A stretch of DNA of 56,309 nt from Burkholderiales bacterium (lineage in GTDB: Bacteria > Pseudomonadota > Gammaproteobacteria > Burkholderiales > Burkholderiaceae_C): NCBI GenBank assembly GCA_016191995.1, contig JACPVA010000122.1:1-56309 (forward strand), given 5' to 3'. Below are positions 25,650-35,019 of this stretch, one piece after another; the first letter of the stretch is position 1, and each line of letters starts with the position of its first letter. Below the pieces are notes generated by a model that ran no database searches, was not told the origin of the DNA, and saw nothing but the letters and a program-made list of their open reading frames with translations. The position numbers and the translations under genes are program-made.

Positions 25650-25785
25650 TCCGGCGCGCGGCGCGCCCCACGCTTGCCCGCGCCAACCCCGGCGGGAGAC
25701 GGGTGCGCCGGCCGCGGCGGCGCCGCGGCCGCAGACCCTGCGCGGCGACAATCGCCGCGCCACCCGTTGCATCGCACGACCTCCC

Positions 25786-27351
25786 TTGCCCGCCGTCCCC
25801 GCCCACACCGCCGCCGAGCGCCTGGCGGCGCTGCAGCGCCTCGTCATCGTCAGCGTGCTCGGCTTCGCCTCCGGGCTGCCGCTGGCGTTGACCGGGCAGG
25901 CGCTGCAGGCGTGGATGACGGCCGACGGGGTCGACATCGCGACGATCGGCTTTCTCAGCCTGGTCGGGCTGCCCTACACCTTCAAGTTCCTGTGGGCGCC
26001 GCTGATGGACCGCTTCGACCTGCCCTGGCTCGGCCGGCGGCGCGGCTGGCTGGTGCTGACGCAGCTCGCGCTCGCCGCGGCGTTGTGGGCGCTGGCGGCG
26101 ACCAGCCCGTCGGCGTCGATCCGGCTGTTCGCGCTGCTGGCGGTGGCGGTGGCCTTCGTCTCGGCGTCGCAGGACGTCGTCATCGACGCCTACCGCACCG
26201 ACCTGCTGCCCGCGGACGAGCGCGGGCTGGGGGCGTCGCTCAACGTCATGGGCTACCGGCTGGCGATGATCGTCTCCGGCGGGCTGGCGCTGATCTGGAC
26301 CGACCCGGCGCAGCACGGCGCCTGGAGCTGGCCCGAGGTCTACCGTGCGATGGCGATGCTGATGGCCGGCGCGGCGCTGCTGTCGGCGACGATGCTGCCG
26401 CGCGTGCCGATGCCGGCTGGCCGCGCCAGCGTCGCGCGCCACGATCTTTTCGGCTTCGCCGCCGTGCTGGCGGCGGTCGCCGTGGGCTACCTGCTCAGCG
26501 CGCGCTTCGCGCCGCCGGTCGCGCAGGCGCTGCTCGGGCCCTGGCTCGAGGGCAGCACGCTGGAGCCGCGGCTGCAGCAGCGCTGGATCGACCTCGTCGC
26601 GCTGCTGCTGGGCATCGGCCTGACGCTGCCGCTGGCGGCCTGGGCGGCGCGCCGCGCGCGCTTCGAGACCCTGCTGTCGGGGCTGGCGGCCTACTTCAGC
26701 CAGACCGGCGCGGCCGGCTTCCTGCTGCTGATCGTGCTGTACAAGCTCGGCGACGCCTTCGCCGGCAGCCTGATGACGCCGTTTCTGCTCAAGAGCATGG
26801 CCTACAGCCCGGCCGAGGTCGGCGTCGTCAACAAGGTGATCGGGCTGTGGCTGACGATCCTCGGCGCGCTGGCGGGCGGCGCGCTGATGCTCAGGCTGCG
26901 GCTGTGGCGCGCACTGCTGCTGTTCGGCGTGCTGCAGGCGGCGAGCAACCTCGGCTTCTGGTGGCTGGCGGTCTACGGCAAGGGCGTGCTGCCGGGGCTG
27001 ACGCTGCCGGCCTTCGACTGGGGATTCGTCGCGCTGGCGCAGGCCACGCCGGTCGACGGCGGGCTGCTGATGGTGATCGCGGTCGAGAATATCTCCGGCG
27101 GCATGGGCACGGCGGCTTTCGTCGCCTTCCTGATGAGCCTGTGCAACCAGCGCTTCACCGCGACCCAGTATGCGCTGCTGTCGGCGTTCGCGTCGGTCGG
27201 CCGGGTGTGGGTCGGGCCGCTGGCCGGGGTGCTGGCCGAGAGCATCGGCTGGCCGAGCTTCTTCGTCGTCAGCACCTTGCTGGCGCTGCCGGCGCTGGCG
27301 ATGCTGGCGTGGCTGCGCCGGCCGATCCGGGCGCTGGAGGGCGGGGGCTGA
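25786..27351 (+). CDS. AmpG-like MFS transporter
   Basis: Inner-membrane major facilitator of about 521 residues with around 14 hydrophobic segments. The family opening GFASGLPLALTGQALQAWM and YTFKFLWAPLMDRFDLP match AmpG permeases, which import muropeptides (GlcNAc-anhydroMurNAc peptides) for recycling. Other landmarks are SASQDVVIDAYRTDLL and the final-half ENISGGMGTAAFVAFLMSL. No ATG lies at the right place; a TTG at 25786 is the likeliest start. No beta-lactamase or ampD gene is adjacent, so the substrate is assigned by family only. Confidence 0.8.
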   Translation: MPAVPAHTAAERLAALQRLVIVSVLGFASGLPLALTGQALQAWMTADGVDIATIGFLSLVGLPYTFKFLWAPLMDRFDLPWLGRRRGWLVLTQLALAAALWALAATSPSASIRLFALLAVAVAFVSASQDVVIDAYRTDLLPADERGLGASLNVMGYRLAMIVSGGLALIWTDPAQHGAWSWPEVYRAMAMLMAGAALLSATMLPRVPMPAGRASVARHDLFGFAAVLAAVAVGYLLSARFAPPVAQALLGPWLEGSTLEPRLQQRWIDLVALLLGIGLTLPLAAWAARRARFETLLSGLAAYFSQTGAAGFLLLIVLYKLGDAFAGSLMTPFLLKSMAYSPAEVGVVNKVIGLWLTILGALAGGALMLRLRLWRALLLFGVLQAASNLGFWWLAVYGKGVLPGLTLPAFDWGFVALAQATPVDGGLLMVIAVENISGGMGTAAFVAFLMSLCNQRFTATQYALLSAFASVGRVWVGPLAGVLAESIGWPSFFVVSTLLALPALAMLAWLRRPIRALEGGG

Positions 27352-27523
27352 CGGCGGCGCGCCTCATGGCGTGACAGAGCCTTCGCGTGGTGGCGGCTGA
27401 CGACCTCGCGCCGCGTCTCGCCCCGGCTCCGCGGCACGCACGCTGCGACTGACCGGTGCGCGGACCGCGCTTCCTAGAATCCCCCATCGGAACCCGCGGC
27501 CGGCTCGACCGGTCCGACGCAGC

Positions 27524-28444
27524 ATGAAACCGCGCTTTCGCACCGATGCCCGCATCGAAACCCCGACGCTGGCGCATGCCCCCGGCTGCCGCTGCCCGCT
27601 GCACGGCCGGCGCCTTTTCACCGGCGCGCTGCTCGCCGGCGGCACGGCCGCGGCCTGGCCGGCGTGGGCGCAGGACGGCGTGCGCGACGAGGTCGGCCGC
27701 AGCTCGCGCATCGCGCGGCTGGTCCCGGCCGAGCAGGTCGAGGAGGCCGCCGCCGCGCAGTACACGCAGATGAAGCGAGAGGCCATGGCGAAGCAAGCGC
27801 TCGCTCCGGCGAATCACTCGCAAGTCGTCCGGCTGCGCGGGATCGCCGAGCGGCTGGTGCCGCACGCGCTGCCGTGGAACCCGCGTGCGCGCGACTGGCG
27901 CTGGGAGGTCAACCTGATCGGCAGCCCCGAGCTGAACGCCTTCTGCATGCCCGGCGGCAAGATCGCGTTCTTCTGGGGCATCCTGCAGCGGCTGCAGCTC
28001 GACGACGCCGAGGTCGCGGCGATCATGGGGCACGAGATGGCGCACGCGCTGCGCGAGCACGCGCGCGAGCGCCTGGCCAAGACCACCGTCACGCGCGTCG
28101 GCGCCAGCCTGGCCAGCGCGCTGCTCGGCATGGGCAACCTCGGCGACGCGACACTGGGCATGGGCGCGCAGATGCTGACGCTGAAGTTCAGCCGCGACGA
28201 CGAGTCCGAGGCCGACCTGATCGGCCTGGAGCTGGCCGCGCGCGGCGGCTACGACCCGGCGGCCGGCGTCACCCTGTGGCGCAAGATGATGGACAAGAGC
28301 CGCGGCCAGCCGCCGCAGTTCCTGTCGACCCACCCGGCCGGCGACACCCGGATCCGCGATATCGAGCGCGTGCTGCCGAAGGTGCAGCCGCTGTACGCGC
28401 GGGCCGACAAGCCTGGGCGGGTGTTCGGGCCGCCGAAGGCTTGA
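27524..28444 (+). CDS. M48-family metalloprotease, exported
   Basis: Zinc peptidase of 306 residues. The export signal has a twin-arginine look (GRRLFTGALLAGGTAAAWPAWA), with cleavage likely near residue 49. The zinc motif HEMAH lies at 170-174 and the downstream ligand is in the ESEAD segment (227-231). The protein belongs to the periplasmic BepA/LoiP-like branch, which degrades misfolded outer-membrane proteins. The Cys pair near residues 22-24 sits before the signal and has no obvious role. Confidence 0.85.
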   Translation: MKPRFRTDARIETPTLAHAPGCRCPLHGRRLFTGALLAGGTAAAWPAWAQDGVRDEVGRSSRIARLVPAEQVEEAAAAQYTQMKREAMAKQALAPANHSQVVRLRGIAERLVPHALPWNPRARDWRWEVNLIGSPELNAFCMPGGKIAFFWGILQRLQLDDAEVAAIMGHEMAHALREHARERLAKTTVTRVGASLASALLGMGNLGDATLGMGAQMLTLKFSRDDESEADLIGLELAARGGYDPAAGVTLWRKMMDKSRGQPPQFLSTHPAGDTRIRDIERVLPKVQPLYARADKPGRVFGPPKA

Positions 28445-28545
28445 GCGGCGACGGCCGGCCGCACTGCAGGGCGATCGACCGCAGGCGCGCCTTCGCATAG
28501 AGTCGGCGGGGTCGTCGTCACCCCCGCGGCAGCGGCCGAGTTCGC

Positions 28546-31416
28546 ATGTCCGATGCGCCCGATTGGGGAGTCCTGGCCGTCACCGACATCGTCGACAGCA
28601 CGGCGCTGGGCGAGCGATGGGCTGCGGATCAGCCCTCGTCGCTGTGGCGCGCGCACGACGAAGCCGCACGGCGGCTGATTCACGCGCACCAGGGGCTGGA
28701 GATCGGCCGCAGCGACGGCATGCTGGCGCTGTTCCCGACCGTGCCGCAGGCGCTCGGGTTCGTCGCCGCCTACCACGCCCGGCTGCGCGAGCTGGCCCCG
28801 CCGATGCGCGCGCGCGCCGGCGTGCACGCCGGGGCCGTGCAGCTGCGCCACAACCGGCCCGAGGACATCGCCGCCGGGGCCACGCCCTTCGAGCTCGACG
28901 GCCCCGTGCTGCCGGTTGCCGTTCGCATCGCCGCGCTCGCGCATGCCAGGCAGACGCTGCTGAGCGCCGCGGTCGCCGTGAGGATCGACCACGGCGAGAT
29001 CCGGACCCTCAGCCACGGCCACTGGCGGCTCAAGGGCGTGGCCGAGCCGGTCGAGTTGTTCGAGGCACTGCCGCCCGGCGGGTCTCCGCGCGCACCGCGC
29101 CTCGGCGAGAAGGCCCATCGCGTGCTGCGGCAAGGAGGGGCCTGGATCGCCGCGGCGCAGGCGGGGCGGAAGCTGCCTGCCGAGCGCGCATCCTTCGTCG
29201 GCGACGCCGCGACCTTGACGCGCGTCGGCGAGCTTTTCGACGCGGGGGCCCGCGTCGTCACGCTGACCGGCCCCGGCGGCATCGGCAAGACACGCGCCGC
29301 GCTGCGCTTCGTCCACCACGCTGCGGCAGGCTTCGCGGCCGGAGCCTGGTTCTGCGACCTCGCCGGCGCCCGCGACGAGGCGACGGTGCTGCACGCGGTC
29401 GGCGCCGCGCTCGACGTGCCGCTGGGCACGCGCGGCGCGGCCGCGAGGCTCGCGGCCGCGATCCGAGGCCGCGGCCGTGGCCTGATCGTGCTCGACAACG
29501 CCGAGCGCTGCGTATCGGCGCTTGCGTCGCAGCTTGCGCGCTGGCTGGCGGCCGCGCCGGATGCGTGTTTCCTCGTCACCTCGCGCGCGCGGCTCGACCT
29601 GCCCGAGGAGCGCGTCGCGCCGGTCCCTCCGCTGCCGCGCGATGACGCCGTCGCGCTGTTCGTCGAGCGCGCACGCGCGGCCGGCGTCGACCTGGTCGAG
29701 GCCGAGCGCGCCGAGTTGCCCGCCCTGGTCGATCTGCTCGACGGCCTGCCGCTGGCCATCGAGATGGCCGCCGCGCGCTCGCGCCTGCTGCCCCCGTCGG
29801 CGATGCGCTCGCGCATCCACGACCGGCTGCTCTTCCTGGCGCGCGCCCGGCCCGCGCCGAATGACCGGCAGGCGTCGCTGCGCGCGGTACTCGACAGCTC
29901 GTGGGAGCTGCTGACCGACGCCGAGCAATGCACGCTCTCGCAGGTCTCGGTCTTCGAGGGCGGATTCACGCTGGAATCGGCCGAGCGCGTGGTCGAGCCC
30001 GGCGCCAGCGGCGCCGCGCCCTGGGTCGGCGACTGCCTGCAGGCGCTGCTCGACCACAGCCTGCTCGTCGACCAGGGTGCGGGGCGGCTGGGCATGCTGC
30101 AGACGGTGCACGACCATGCTGTCGAGCGGCTCGCGGCCAGCGGCGAGGCCGCGCCGACGCGGCGCCGCCACTGGCGCTACTTCGCGCGCCTGCCGGAGGC
30201 GGCGGTCGAGCAGCCCGGATTCGCCGATCTCGACAACGTCGTCGCCGCCTGCGTGCGCGCGGCCGACGCCGGCGACGCCCCGGCGGCGGCCGGCGCATTG
30301 GTGCTGGCCGGCGAGGCGTTGCTGCGCCGCGGCCCGGTCGAGCGCCTGCTGACTCTGGCGCGGCGGGTCGACTCGCTGCCCGAGATGCCGTCCGCAGCGC
30401 GAGCCGACGTGCTGCGTGTGCTCGGCAATGCGCTTTATCCGGTCGGCCAGCCGCGCGAGGCGGCCGCAGCCTACGAGCGCGGCCTGGCGCTGGCACGGCA
30501 GGCCGGCGATGCCGACCGCTGCGCCCGGCTCGGCTGCGCGCTGGCGCTGCTGCTGACGCACGGCGGCGACCTGGACGCCGCGGCCGGGCTGCTCGACGAA
30601 GCGCAGGCGAAGGCGCGCGCCGCAGCCGACCCGCTGCGCCTGTGCGCCGTCCTCAATGCGCAGGGCTCGCTCGCGCTGGCGCAGCAGCGGCCCGACGACG
30701 CCGAGCGGCTGTTCGAGCAGGCGCTGCCGCTGGCACGCCGCGCAGCCTCGCGGCGCTGGGAGGGCGGGCTGCTCGGCAACCTCGGCGCCGCGCTGTACGC
30801 ACAGGGCCGGCGCGAGCCGGCGCGCACCCGATTCCAGGCCTCGCTGGCGGCCGCGCGCGACGTCGGCGACCGCCAGTGGGCGGCCAATGCGAGCTGCAAC
30901 CTCGGGCTGCTGCAGATCGAGACCGGCGAGACGGAGCAGGCGCTGGCGTCGCTGCACGACGCGCTGGCGACCGCACGCGAGATCGGGCTCACGCCGCTGG
31001 AGGCGACGGCATCGTGCAACCTGGGGCTGCTGAGGCTGCAGACCGGCGACGCGCACGCGGCGCTGGCCGACCTCGACCACGCGGCGCGGCTGGCGCGGCA
31101 GCTGGCCGACGAGGCGCTCGCCGCGCAGTGCGAGCGCGCGCGATCGCGTGCGCTGAGCGCGCGTGGGCAGCATACCGAGGCGATCCATGCGGCCGAGCAG
31201 GCACGCGCGCTGGCGCAGCACGCCGGCGATCAGGCCGAGGCGATCCGCGCCTGCCTGCAGGCGGCGGACGCTGCCGACGGTGCTGAGGACAAGCGTGCGG
31301 CCGTCGCGTGGCTGGCCGAGGCGCAGCGGCTGGGCGCCGCGGCGCCGGACGGCGTGGCCCTGCTCGTGGCCGACGAACTGGCCGCGGCGGCGCGGCGGAT
31401 CAGTTCGCGACGTTGA
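28546..31416 (+). CDS. Degenerate cyclase-STAND ATPase-TPR protein
   Basis: Large 956-residue cytoplasmic signalling protein. Residues 8-175 resemble a class III nucleotide cyclase, with metal-binding Asp14 (VTDIVDST) and Asp57 (SDGMLALF). The substrate-selecting Lys is not visible, and the transition-state Asn is Pro123 (PVAVR, Arg127 kept). Residues 215-500 form an NB-ARC-like NTPase with P-loop GPGGIGKT (242-249), Walker B LIVLDNAE and the GLPLAIEMAA motif. Residues about 600-945 are TPR-like repeats. The design suggests a signal-gated regulator. The 3' end overlaps the convergent lipoprotein gene by 17 bases and is partly duplicated 1.2 kb downstream. Confidence 0.78.
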   Translation: MSDAPDWGVLAVTDIVDSTALGERWAADQPSSLWRAHDEAARRLIHAHQGLEIGRSDGMLALFPTVPQALGFVAAYHARLRELAPPMRARAGVHAGAVQLRHNRPEDIAAGATPFELDGPVLPVAVRIAALAHARQTLLSAAVAVRIDHGEIRTLSHGHWRLKGVAEPVELFEALPPGGSPRAPRLGEKAHRVLRQGGAWIAAAQAGRKLPAERASFVGDAATLTRVGELFDAGARVVTLTGPGGIGKTRAALRFVHHAAAGFAAGAWFCDLAGARDEATVLHAVGAALDVPLGTRGAAARLAAAIRGRGRGLIVLDNAERCVSALASQLARWLAAAPDACFLVTSRARLDLPEERVAPVPPLPRDDAVALFVERARAAGVDLVEAERAELPALVDLLDGLPLAIEMAAARSRLLPPSAMRSRIHDRLLFLARARPAPNDRQASLRAVLDSSWELLTDAEQCTLSQVSVFEGGFTLESAERVVEPGASGAAPWVGDCLQALLDHSLLVDQGAGRLGMLQTVHDHAVERLAASGEAAPTRRRHWRYFARLPEAAVEQPGFADLDNVVAACVRAADAGDAPAAAGALVLAGEALLRRGPVERLLTLARRVDSLPEMPSAARADVLRVLGNALYPVGQPREAAAAYERGLALARQAGDADRCARLGCALALLLTHGGDLDAAAGLLDEAQAKARAAADPLRLCAVLNAQGSLALAQQRPDDAERLFEQALPLARRAASRRWEGGLLGNLGAALYAQGRREPARTRFQASLAAARDVGDRQWAANASCNLGLLQIETGETEQALASLHDALATAREIGLTPLEATASCNLGLLRLQTGDAHAALADLDHAARLARQLADEALAAQCERARSRALSARGQHTEAIHAAEQARALAQHAGDQAEAIRACLQAADAADGAEDKRAAVAWLAEAQRLGAAAPDGVALLVADELAAAARRISSRR

Positions 31417-32239
31417 CGATGATCGGGTCCTGCGGCAGGCACACGCTGCCGACGCCGGTCGAGCCGCGCGGCCTAACGAAGGCGGCGCTCAGCAGCCCCG
31501 AACGGATGCTCGGCCTGCCACCGCCCGGGATATCGCCGAGGGTGTTGACCGGGCCGACCTCCCATGTGAACGACAAACCATCGGCGGACCGCTGGCCGTT
31601 CCTGAAGTAGTCGCGGCCCATCCCGCTCGCGCCGCGCTCGTGGATATGCAGGCCTCTGACGCTGGCCGTGTAAGTGCGGATCTGCGGCTCGATGTCGACG
31701 AACTCGTAGCCGTCGCTTTCGGTCAACCATTGGTAGCCGCGCGGTGGCACGCCGTCCGTCGCCGCGGCCGGCGAGGCTCCCGTGACGGGATCCACTTCCC
31801 GGGCCAGCCTGAACCTGATCGTCGAGGGTCTCTGACCGCTCGCGCCTTGCTTGACGCAATAGCGCCGATAGGGCAGCAGCGCCTGGCAACCCATGGCGGT
31901 CGATCGCACCACGACGGGGATCTCGCAAGGGGCGGAACCATCGCAGGCCGGAACGAAGGAGACGCCCGTGGTCACGGCCATCAGCACCGATCCCTCGCGC
32001 TTCCAGGACGGGATCTCGAGCGCCTGACTCCAGGCCGCCGCGTTCTCGCCGTCCCTCGCCCCGATCAGTCCTATGTCGTCGGTGTCCACCTCGCAGGCGC
32101 GCTGCCTTTCGTCCACGGCCGGCGGGAGGGTTCGCACCTGTACGGGCGGCGGTGCGCGCAGCTCGCGCTGCTGGTAGGTCGGCGTCGCCGCGCAGCCCAG
32201 CAGGACCAGTGCGGCCATCGCGGTGATCGCTGGCTTCAT
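31400..32239 (-). CDS. Lipoprotein A of unknown function (duplicated pair)
   Basis: 279-residue lipoprotein with signal MKPAITAMAALVLLGC and a lipidation Cys at residue 16. GGGAGG lies 10 bases before the ATG. The mature region has several Cys residues, a CEIPVVVRSTAMGCQ block, and an LLPYRRYCVKQ block. The ending LLSAAFVRP...DPIIVNVAN is shared with lipoprotein B. It is convergent with the STAND gene and its last 17 bases overlap that gene. The family is unknown; an outer-membrane or periplasmic location is expected. Confidence 0.68.
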   Translation of the reverse strand: MKPAITAMAALVLLGCAATPTYQQRELRAPPPVQVRTLPPAVDERQRACEVDTDDIGLIGARDGENAAAWSQALEIPSWKREGSVLMAVTTGVSFVPACDGSAPCEIPVVVRSTAMGCQALLPYRRYCVKQGASGQRPSTIRFRLAREVDPVTGASPAAATDGVPPRGYQWLTESDGYEFVDIEPQIRTYTASVRGLHIHERGASGMGRDYFRNGQRSADGLSFTWEVGPVNTLGDIPGGGRPSIRSGLLSAAFVRPRGSTGVGSVCLPQDPIIVNVAN

Positions 32240-32437
32240 GCTCGTAGCCTCCCTCGCATCGATGGGTCGGTCGAACTCCGGGTTCAGCCCGGCAGCAGGC
32301 CTTTGTTGCCGCGCAGTCCTCGAGTGCCGAGCGGGCGCGCTTGCCTGATGGTGGATCCTGAGCCCTTCGGCCCCCGAGCGTCGAGCCCGACTCGATGTCG
32401 ATGCCCGACGATCGCACTTCGTTCTTGTGTCCACCTA

Positions 32438-32620
32438 TCCGAAGTGGTCCGCGCCTTCCCGCGCACGGCGGCCGACGCCGACGCCGGTGCCGATCGGTCG
32501 CCGCCACCCGGGTCGGCCAGCGAAACGCGGCGGCTGAGCGCCGCGGCGCCCGGCGGCCTAGCCCCGCTCATGGACGACGAACTCGCTGCGGCGGCGCGGC
32601 GGGTCAATTCGCGACGTTGA
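32438..32620 (+). pseudogene. Relic of the 3' end of the STAND ATPase gene
   Basis: Sixty codons and a stop that align without gaps to the last 60 codons of the gene ending at 31416. Both end in DELAAAARR followed by ISSRR or VNSRR. Roughly half the residues match, and the match fades upstream. There is no start, ribosome site or upstream domain. It arose when the tail of the ATPase gene was duplicated together with the neighbouring lipoprotein gene. Its final bases still overlap the end of lipoprotein B, as in the parental copy. Confidence 0.8.
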
Positions 32621-33434
32621 CGATGATGGGGTCTGTTGGCCTGCACACGCCAGCTGGCCCAGGCGCGCCCGCCTTCTGCCTGACGAAGGCCGCGGAGAGC
32701 ACGCCCCCCTTCAACCTCGCCTGTTGGCCGTTGCGGAACCTGACCATTTCGTCGATCGCATCGGTATTCTCCTTGCCGATTCCCAAAGTGAACGCCTGCC
32801 CGCCCGCCGAGCGCGAGTTCATGTCGATGACGAAATAGTTGCCGCGCGGCGGCTTCTTGCGGCCCTCTTGCAGGTGAATGCCCTGCACTTGGCCGTAGGC
32901 GGGAGCCGCGCTTGCGTCGGGCACGAACTCGTAGGGGCCTGGCGCGTTATCGGTCCACTCGACATAGCCACGGGGATCGGAAGAATCCTCTTTCGCGAGC
33001 ACGAAGCGGATCCGGATCGGAGCGACGCCCCCAGCATCCTGCTTCACACAATAGCGAGCGAAAGGCAGCTCTGCCTCGCAGCGCCCCCTGGCGATCTGAC
33101 GGACCAGCACTGGCAATTCGCAGGTGCCGTCGCCCGCCGGCGTGTTTCCCACGCCCTCGCAGATCGGTGCGACCCAGGGCCCGGCAGCCAGTGGGAGGGG
33201 AAACAACCAGATTGAAGACCGCCTCGTCACTGGCTGACGCCAATCCTCCTGGTCTTCCTGGTCGACTCCGTCGAGCAAATCCTGGTCCTCTGGCTGCGGA
33301 TCACACAGCGCGGCTAAGCCGCTCATGGAAATCGCGGCAGCCCCTGCCTGGGCCAAACTGGGACTCGGGGCTTTGGCCCGAGTGCCACAAGCCACGAGAA
33401 ACGGGATGATGGCGGCAATGAACACGCGTCGCAT
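32604..33434 (-). CDS. Lipoprotein B, paralog of lipoprotein A
   Basis: 276-residue lipoprotein with a textbook lipobox (PFLVAC, Cys at 16) and a GGGAGG site. An acidic run, DLLDGVDQEDQEDW, near residue 60 is not found in A. From CELPVLVRQIARGRCEAELP onward it aligns to lipoprotein A: RYCVKQ, a PRGY segment, LSAAFVRQ and the identical end DPIIVNVAN. The stop overlaps the ATPase relic. It shares a 318-base divergent control region with lipoprotein C. Function is unknown. Confidence 0.68.
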   Translation of the reverse strand: MRRVFIAAIIPFLVACGTRAKAPSPSLAQAGAAAISMSGLAALCDPQPEDQDLLDGVDQEDQEDWRQPVTRRSSIWLFPLPLAAGPWVAPICEGVGNTPAGDGTCELPVLVRQIARGRCEAELPFARYCVKQDAGGVAPIRIRFVLAKEDSSDPRGYVEWTDNAPGPYEFVPDASAAPAYGQVQGIHLQEGRKKPPRGNYFVIDMNSRSAGGQAFTLGIGKENTDAIDEMVRFRNGQQARLKGGVLSAAFVRQKAGAPGPAGVCRPTDPIIVNVAN

Positions 33435-33752
33435 GGGGTGGTCCTCCCTCGTCATTCACGCGGCGCTCGCAGCCGAACGGCACTGATGGTCCATCTCATT
33501 CACCCTCGTGACAAGGCGCAGGCCTGCGCAATGACGAGTGCCTGCGGGAAAGTGCAACGTCCCCAGCAGTGCGAAGGAATGGCTCCATGAATGCTGGTCA
33601 GCGCGGAACGCCTTGATGGCTTGGCCCGACCGTCATGGCACCTTGCCACGCGAGCATCGGAGCAGCATGATGTTGCTCTTTCCGAAAGTACCGCACAAGA
33701 GGCGCCCTGACGGATGCGGGTTCCTTCATCATCCAGACAAGGGAGGCTAGCG
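33435..33752. other. Divergent control region of lipoproteins B and C
   Basis: These 318 bases contain no supported gene. GC is visibly lower than in surrounding genes, with stretches such as catgatgttgctctttccg. It must hold promoters for both lipoproteins. No clear operator was found. Confidence 0.4.
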
Positions 33753-34907
33753 ATGCGCTGGGTGGCCTTCATGCTGATACTCGGGCTCGTCGCGTGCGCC
33801 AGCGTGACCTCGGAGCCTGTGGATCCGATTTCAGCCAGCATTGGCCCCGTCTACCACCTTCCGCGCCGCGACGTGAAGGCAACGATCGCCGTCAGCAAGG
33901 TTGGTTCGGGTCAGCAGGCGAGCCTGTCCCGGCAGTTGACAGTCACGCCTGGCGACGCCTATGCCGACCTGTCGACCGCGTACCTTCTGCAGTTCCACCG
34001 CAACCCGATCGGCGAAGCCAAGCTCGAGCTTCATATCTCGGCCGATGGACTGCTGGGGACGACCAATACGTCGACCACACCCAAGCTCGTGGAAGCACTG
34101 AACGCCATCGTCGACAAGCTGGCGTCCAAGGCCACCGTCGATGGCCCGCCTCCGCCAGCCGAGGACCCTCGACGTGACTGCGCCGAGCCCGGCACCTACG
34201 TCTTTGTCATCCCGGTCCCGACCGCTGCGCAGCTGGGCGCGCGGCTGCCCCGGCAGTGCCATGATGATCGCCAAGCCTCCAGCGTCAAGCAGTCACTGCA
34301 GGTTGTCGAAGGCAAGGGGGTGCTCGTCGGCCGAGGCGACTTCTGCGGCGCGTCAAAGGTCTCGGTCGATGTCTACGCGCCTGCCGAACTCTTTGCCTGC
34401 TCCCCCGACTCAGACAGGTCCTACGGGACGGTGCTGGCGCCGAATGAGCCGAGCGCAGCGGACAAGGCTCGGCCAGGTGTCTACTATCGGCAGAGCATCC
34501 CGCTACGGGTCGAGGTCCAGGGCGCGGGGGTAGGCGATTCGACGCATATTGTTCTGTCGCCCTCGCTTTCGCCGGCACGCTTCCTGCCTATCGAGCGGAC
34601 CGCATTCGCCGATTCGAAGGCTGACATCGGTCTCGTGCTCGGGGAGCTGAAATCGTTCACACCCGTGTCACAAGGCGAGATCCCTGCCTTGTTGACGCTG
34701 CCCGCAGCAGTTCTCAAAGCCTACTTCGCCGCGGTGGGCGCGGTCTTCTCGGGCTTTGAAGCGAAGTCGGAGGCCGAGGCCGACGCGGTCAATGCAAGGC
34801 TGCAGCTCGACCTCGCCAAGCGTAAGGTCGCTGCGTGCACGAAGGCCGCAGCGGCTTCGGCCGACATGTCCGTGCTGGAGGCGCTGGGCTGCTTCGAGCA
34901 GGACTGA
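33753..34907 (+). CDS. Lipoprotein C of unknown function
   Basis: 384-residue lipoprotein. The signal MRWVAFMLILGLVAC ends in a perfect lipobox, and GGGAGG lies seven bases before the ATG. The segment LSTAYLLQFHRNPIGEAKLE is followed by LHISADGLLGTTNTSTTPKL, which looks like a beta-rich repeat domain. A C-terminal helical part, FSGFEAKSEAEADAVNARLQ, is charged and may form a coiled coil. Codon use is slightly less GC-biased than in neighbours. It is divergent from lipoprotein B and probably acts with A and B, but this is inference. Confidence 0.62.
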   Translation: MRWVAFMLILGLVACASVTSEPVDPISASIGPVYHLPRRDVKATIAVSKVGSGQQASLSRQLTVTPGDAYADLSTAYLLQFHRNPIGEAKLELHISADGLLGTTNTSTTPKLVEALNAIVDKLASKATVDGPPPPAEDPRRDCAEPGTYVFVIPVPTAAQLGARLPRQCHDDRQASSVKQSLQVVEGKGVLVGRGDFCGASKVSVDVYAPAELFACSPDSDRSYGTVLAPNEPSAADKARPGVYYRQSIPLRVEVQGAGVGDSTHIVLSPSLSPARFLPIERTAFADSKADIGLVLGELKSFTPVSQGEIPALLTLPAAVLKAYFAAVGAVFSGFEAKSEAEADAVNARLQLDLAKRKVAACTKAAAASADMSVLEALGCFEQD

Positions 34908-35019
34908 ACCTGGGTCGAACCGTCTGCGTCAGACCGCCGCCGCGGCCCCACGCCGATCGGCGGCGGCCAGTCCATGTCCGACGCGCCACTGGTAGGCCGG
35001 GCGCAATCGCGCGCGGCGA

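Noticed and set aside
31163..32620. 485-residue plus-strand frame between the ATPase gene and the relic
   Set aside because: Only its last 60 codons resemble a protein, and those are a duplicated tail. The remainder is antisense to lipoprotein A.
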